The position numbers and the translations under genes are program-made. Shown piece by piece: positions 6,719 through 6,857 of a DNA stretch of 6,857 nt. Below the pieces are notes generated by a model. It ran no database searches. It worked only from the letters and a program-made list of their open reading frames with translations, and was not told the DNA's origin. Position 1 is the stretch's first letter, and the number at the start of each line of letters is the position of its first letter. Source of the stretch: Verrucomicrobia bacterium UBA1727 (GTDB taxonomy: Bacteria > Verrucomicrobiota > Kiritimatiellia > RFP12 > UBA1067); NCBI GenBank assembly GCA_002315875.1, contig DCIL01000056.1, positions 10,130 to 16,986 on the forward strand, in the 5' to 3' direction.

Positions 6719-6785
6719 AAACCTCGGCGTTGACGGCTTGTCCGTCCGCCTGACGGCGTCCGGTCAAGCCGTCAACGCAGGGTTT
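6719..6785 (+). terminator. Long GC-rich hairpin after nagA, candidate terminator
   Basis: The core is a perfect 14-base inverted repeat: GCGTTGACGGCTTG at 6727-6740 and its complement at 6765-6778. Inside it, after one T-T mismatch, CCG/CGG pair (6742-6744 with 6761-6763). After two more mismatches, CGCC/GGCG pair (6747-6750 with 6755-6758) around a TGAC tetraloop. Outside, AAACC (6719-6723) can pair with GGTTT (6781-6785) across a small internal loop. The position, 13 bases beyond the nagA stop TAA (to the base of the 14-bp core), suits the end of the operon. A long T-run is missing: only TTT follows on the + strand, and TTTT on the - strand. It may therefore be a weak or bidirectional terminator, an mRNA-stabilising 3' structure, a dispersed palindromic repeat, or a leader RNA of the candidate promoter just upstream. 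Confidence 0.5.
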
Positions 6786-6857
6786 CCCGAGTTTCTGGTC
6801 GGTTGTCCGATACGAGACGATGCTTTCGCAGGCGATTCGGCTGTTCTTGCCGTCGCC

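Noticed and set aside
6820..6857. Possible start of a next + strand gene (ATG at 6820, reading MLSQAIRLFLPS to the edge).
   Set aside because: Only 12 codons are visible, with no good Shine-Dalgarno sequence and no recognisable family. Codon choice fits the neighbours, but this is too little to call a gene.
6700..6857. Possible C-terminus of a convergent - strand gene entering from the right edge.
   Set aside because: All three - strand frames are open for about 28-53 codons and none is recognisable. The longest runs through the hairpin and into the 3' end of nagA, so it is more likely chance.

Overview
The window carries five genes, all on the + strand and packed head to tail: gaps of 8 and 6 bases, then two 4-base ATGA stop/start overlaps. 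It reads as one operon-like block, probably the downstream part of a longer one. G+C is moderately high (about 58-60 % by eye). The first gene has the conserved C-terminal sequence of long DUF2723 membrane proteins with TPR tails, and the last encodes a short NagA. Both remind me of PVC-superphylum bacteria (Verrucomicrobiota, Kiritimatiellota, Lentisphaerota). That placement is inferred from family resemblance, not from a search.

Layout: (1) positions 3-1628, the C-terminal part of a DUF2723 / O-mannosyltransferase-like membrane protein with TPR repeats, cut by the left edge; (2) 1637-2428, a DEDDh 3'-5' exonuclease of the DnaQ type with a C-terminal DUF3820-like segment; (3) 2435-4459, a CPA2-type cation:proton antiporter with four extra hydrophobic segments and a C-terminal TrkA_C/RCK_C domain; (4) 4456-5775, the lipid II flippase MurJ in a short form that stops after the twelfth helix; (5) 5772-6713, a compact N-acetylglucosamine-6-phosphate deacetylase (NagA) reduced to its catalytic barrel. 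The last 144 bases hold no gene that can be supported. They contain a long GC-rich hairpin (about 6719-6785), preceded by a good sigma-70-type promoter match inside the 3' end of nagA (6667-6695).

The genes share a loose cell-envelope theme: membrane glycosyl transfer, ion homeostasis, export of the peptidoglycan precursor, and recovery of GlcNAc-6-phosphate from amino sugars. The exonuclease is the odd member. The antiporter, murJ and nagA are probably translationally coupled. No tRNA, rRNA, CRISPR array, insertion sequence or phage gene was seen. I found no new defence or mobile system. The points most worth checking are the substitutions and truncation in MurJ, the antiporter architecture, and the promoter plus hairpin at the right end.
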